The notes below the pieces were generated by a model. That model was not told the DNA's origin and did not search any database. It saw only the letters and a list, made by a program, of their open reading frames with translations. The position numbers and the translations under genes were made by a program. From Trichoplax adhaerens (taxonomy: Eukaryota; Placozoa; Uniplacotomia; Trichoplacea; Trichoplacidae), in NCBI RefSeq assembly GCF_000150275.1, contig NW_002060949.1, forward strand, positions 1,361,836 to 1,425,835: a DNA stretch of 64,000 bases. The letters are read 5' to 3'. Positions 63,941-64,000 of the stretch are shown here, one piece after another (positions within the stretch are counted from its first letter, which is position 1; every line of letters begins with the position of its first letter).

Positions 63941-64000
63941 CTAAGTTATTTAATATTATATGGAATTTCATGATTGTTACATAAACTAGCAATCTCTATA
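63941..64000 (-). other. ASXL intron running off the window
   Basis: This is intron sequence upstream of the DEUBAD exon (acceptor aacttag). The preceding exon is outside the window. Confidence 0.7.

Overview
The window is nuclear DNA from an intron-rich animal. It carries about seven protein genes split into many small exons (39 to about 550 bases, with one of 1.3 kb) that join in phase across GT-AG introns, mostly 60 to 800 bases long. The sequence is roughly two-thirds A+T by eye and uses the standard code. The set includes animal-type genes (ASXL with DEUBAD and PHD, PHACTR with RPEL motifs, HURP with a GKAP domain). Compact AT-rich introns with strong protein conservation to vertebrates suggest an early-branching animal. 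A placozoan (Trichoplax/Hoilungia type) is my best guess, but it is inference, not proof. Exons were placed by reading splice sites, keeping phase across joins, and comparing with remembered family sequences.

Layout: 1-8.1 kb is gene-free and filled with decayed tandem repeats. 8.2-12.2 kb (+) is a PHACTR-type actin/PP1 regulator. 13.9-19.2 kb (-) is an EB1 (MAPRE) microtubule plus-end protein with a 3.4 kb intron and one GC-AG intron. 19.3-24.7 kb holds a cluster of inverted repeats, a 270-280 bp array, a 141 bp tandem array and one unassigned candidate exon. 24.7-31.5 kb (+) is TAF2, with more than 30 exons. 32.2-35.5 kb (-) is BPNT2, the Golgi PAP phosphatase. 36.2-36.6 kb is a 127 bp array. 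37.5-41.9 kb (+) is DLGAP5/HURP. 42-53.8 kb is a 12 kb gene desert with a decayed copy of HURP exon 1 and large fields of diverged satellite. 53.9-54.2 kb (+) is a small orphan ORF. 54.8-59.9 kb (-) is PRIM2, complete in 18 exons. 62.6 kb to the right edge (-) is the C-terminal part of an ASXL gene.

The genes do not form a pathway in the bacterial sense. They are unrelated housekeeping and animal regulatory genes: cytoskeleton and mitosis (PHACTR, EB1, HURP), transcription and chromatin (TAF2, ASXL), replication (PRIM2) and Golgi sulfation by-product clearance (BPNT2). PHACTR and EB1 are convergent, as are TAF2 and BPNT2, and the orphan ORF and PRIM2. BPNT2 and HURP are divergent. No mobile element with an intact coding region, no complete tRNA or rRNA gene and no CRISPR array was found.
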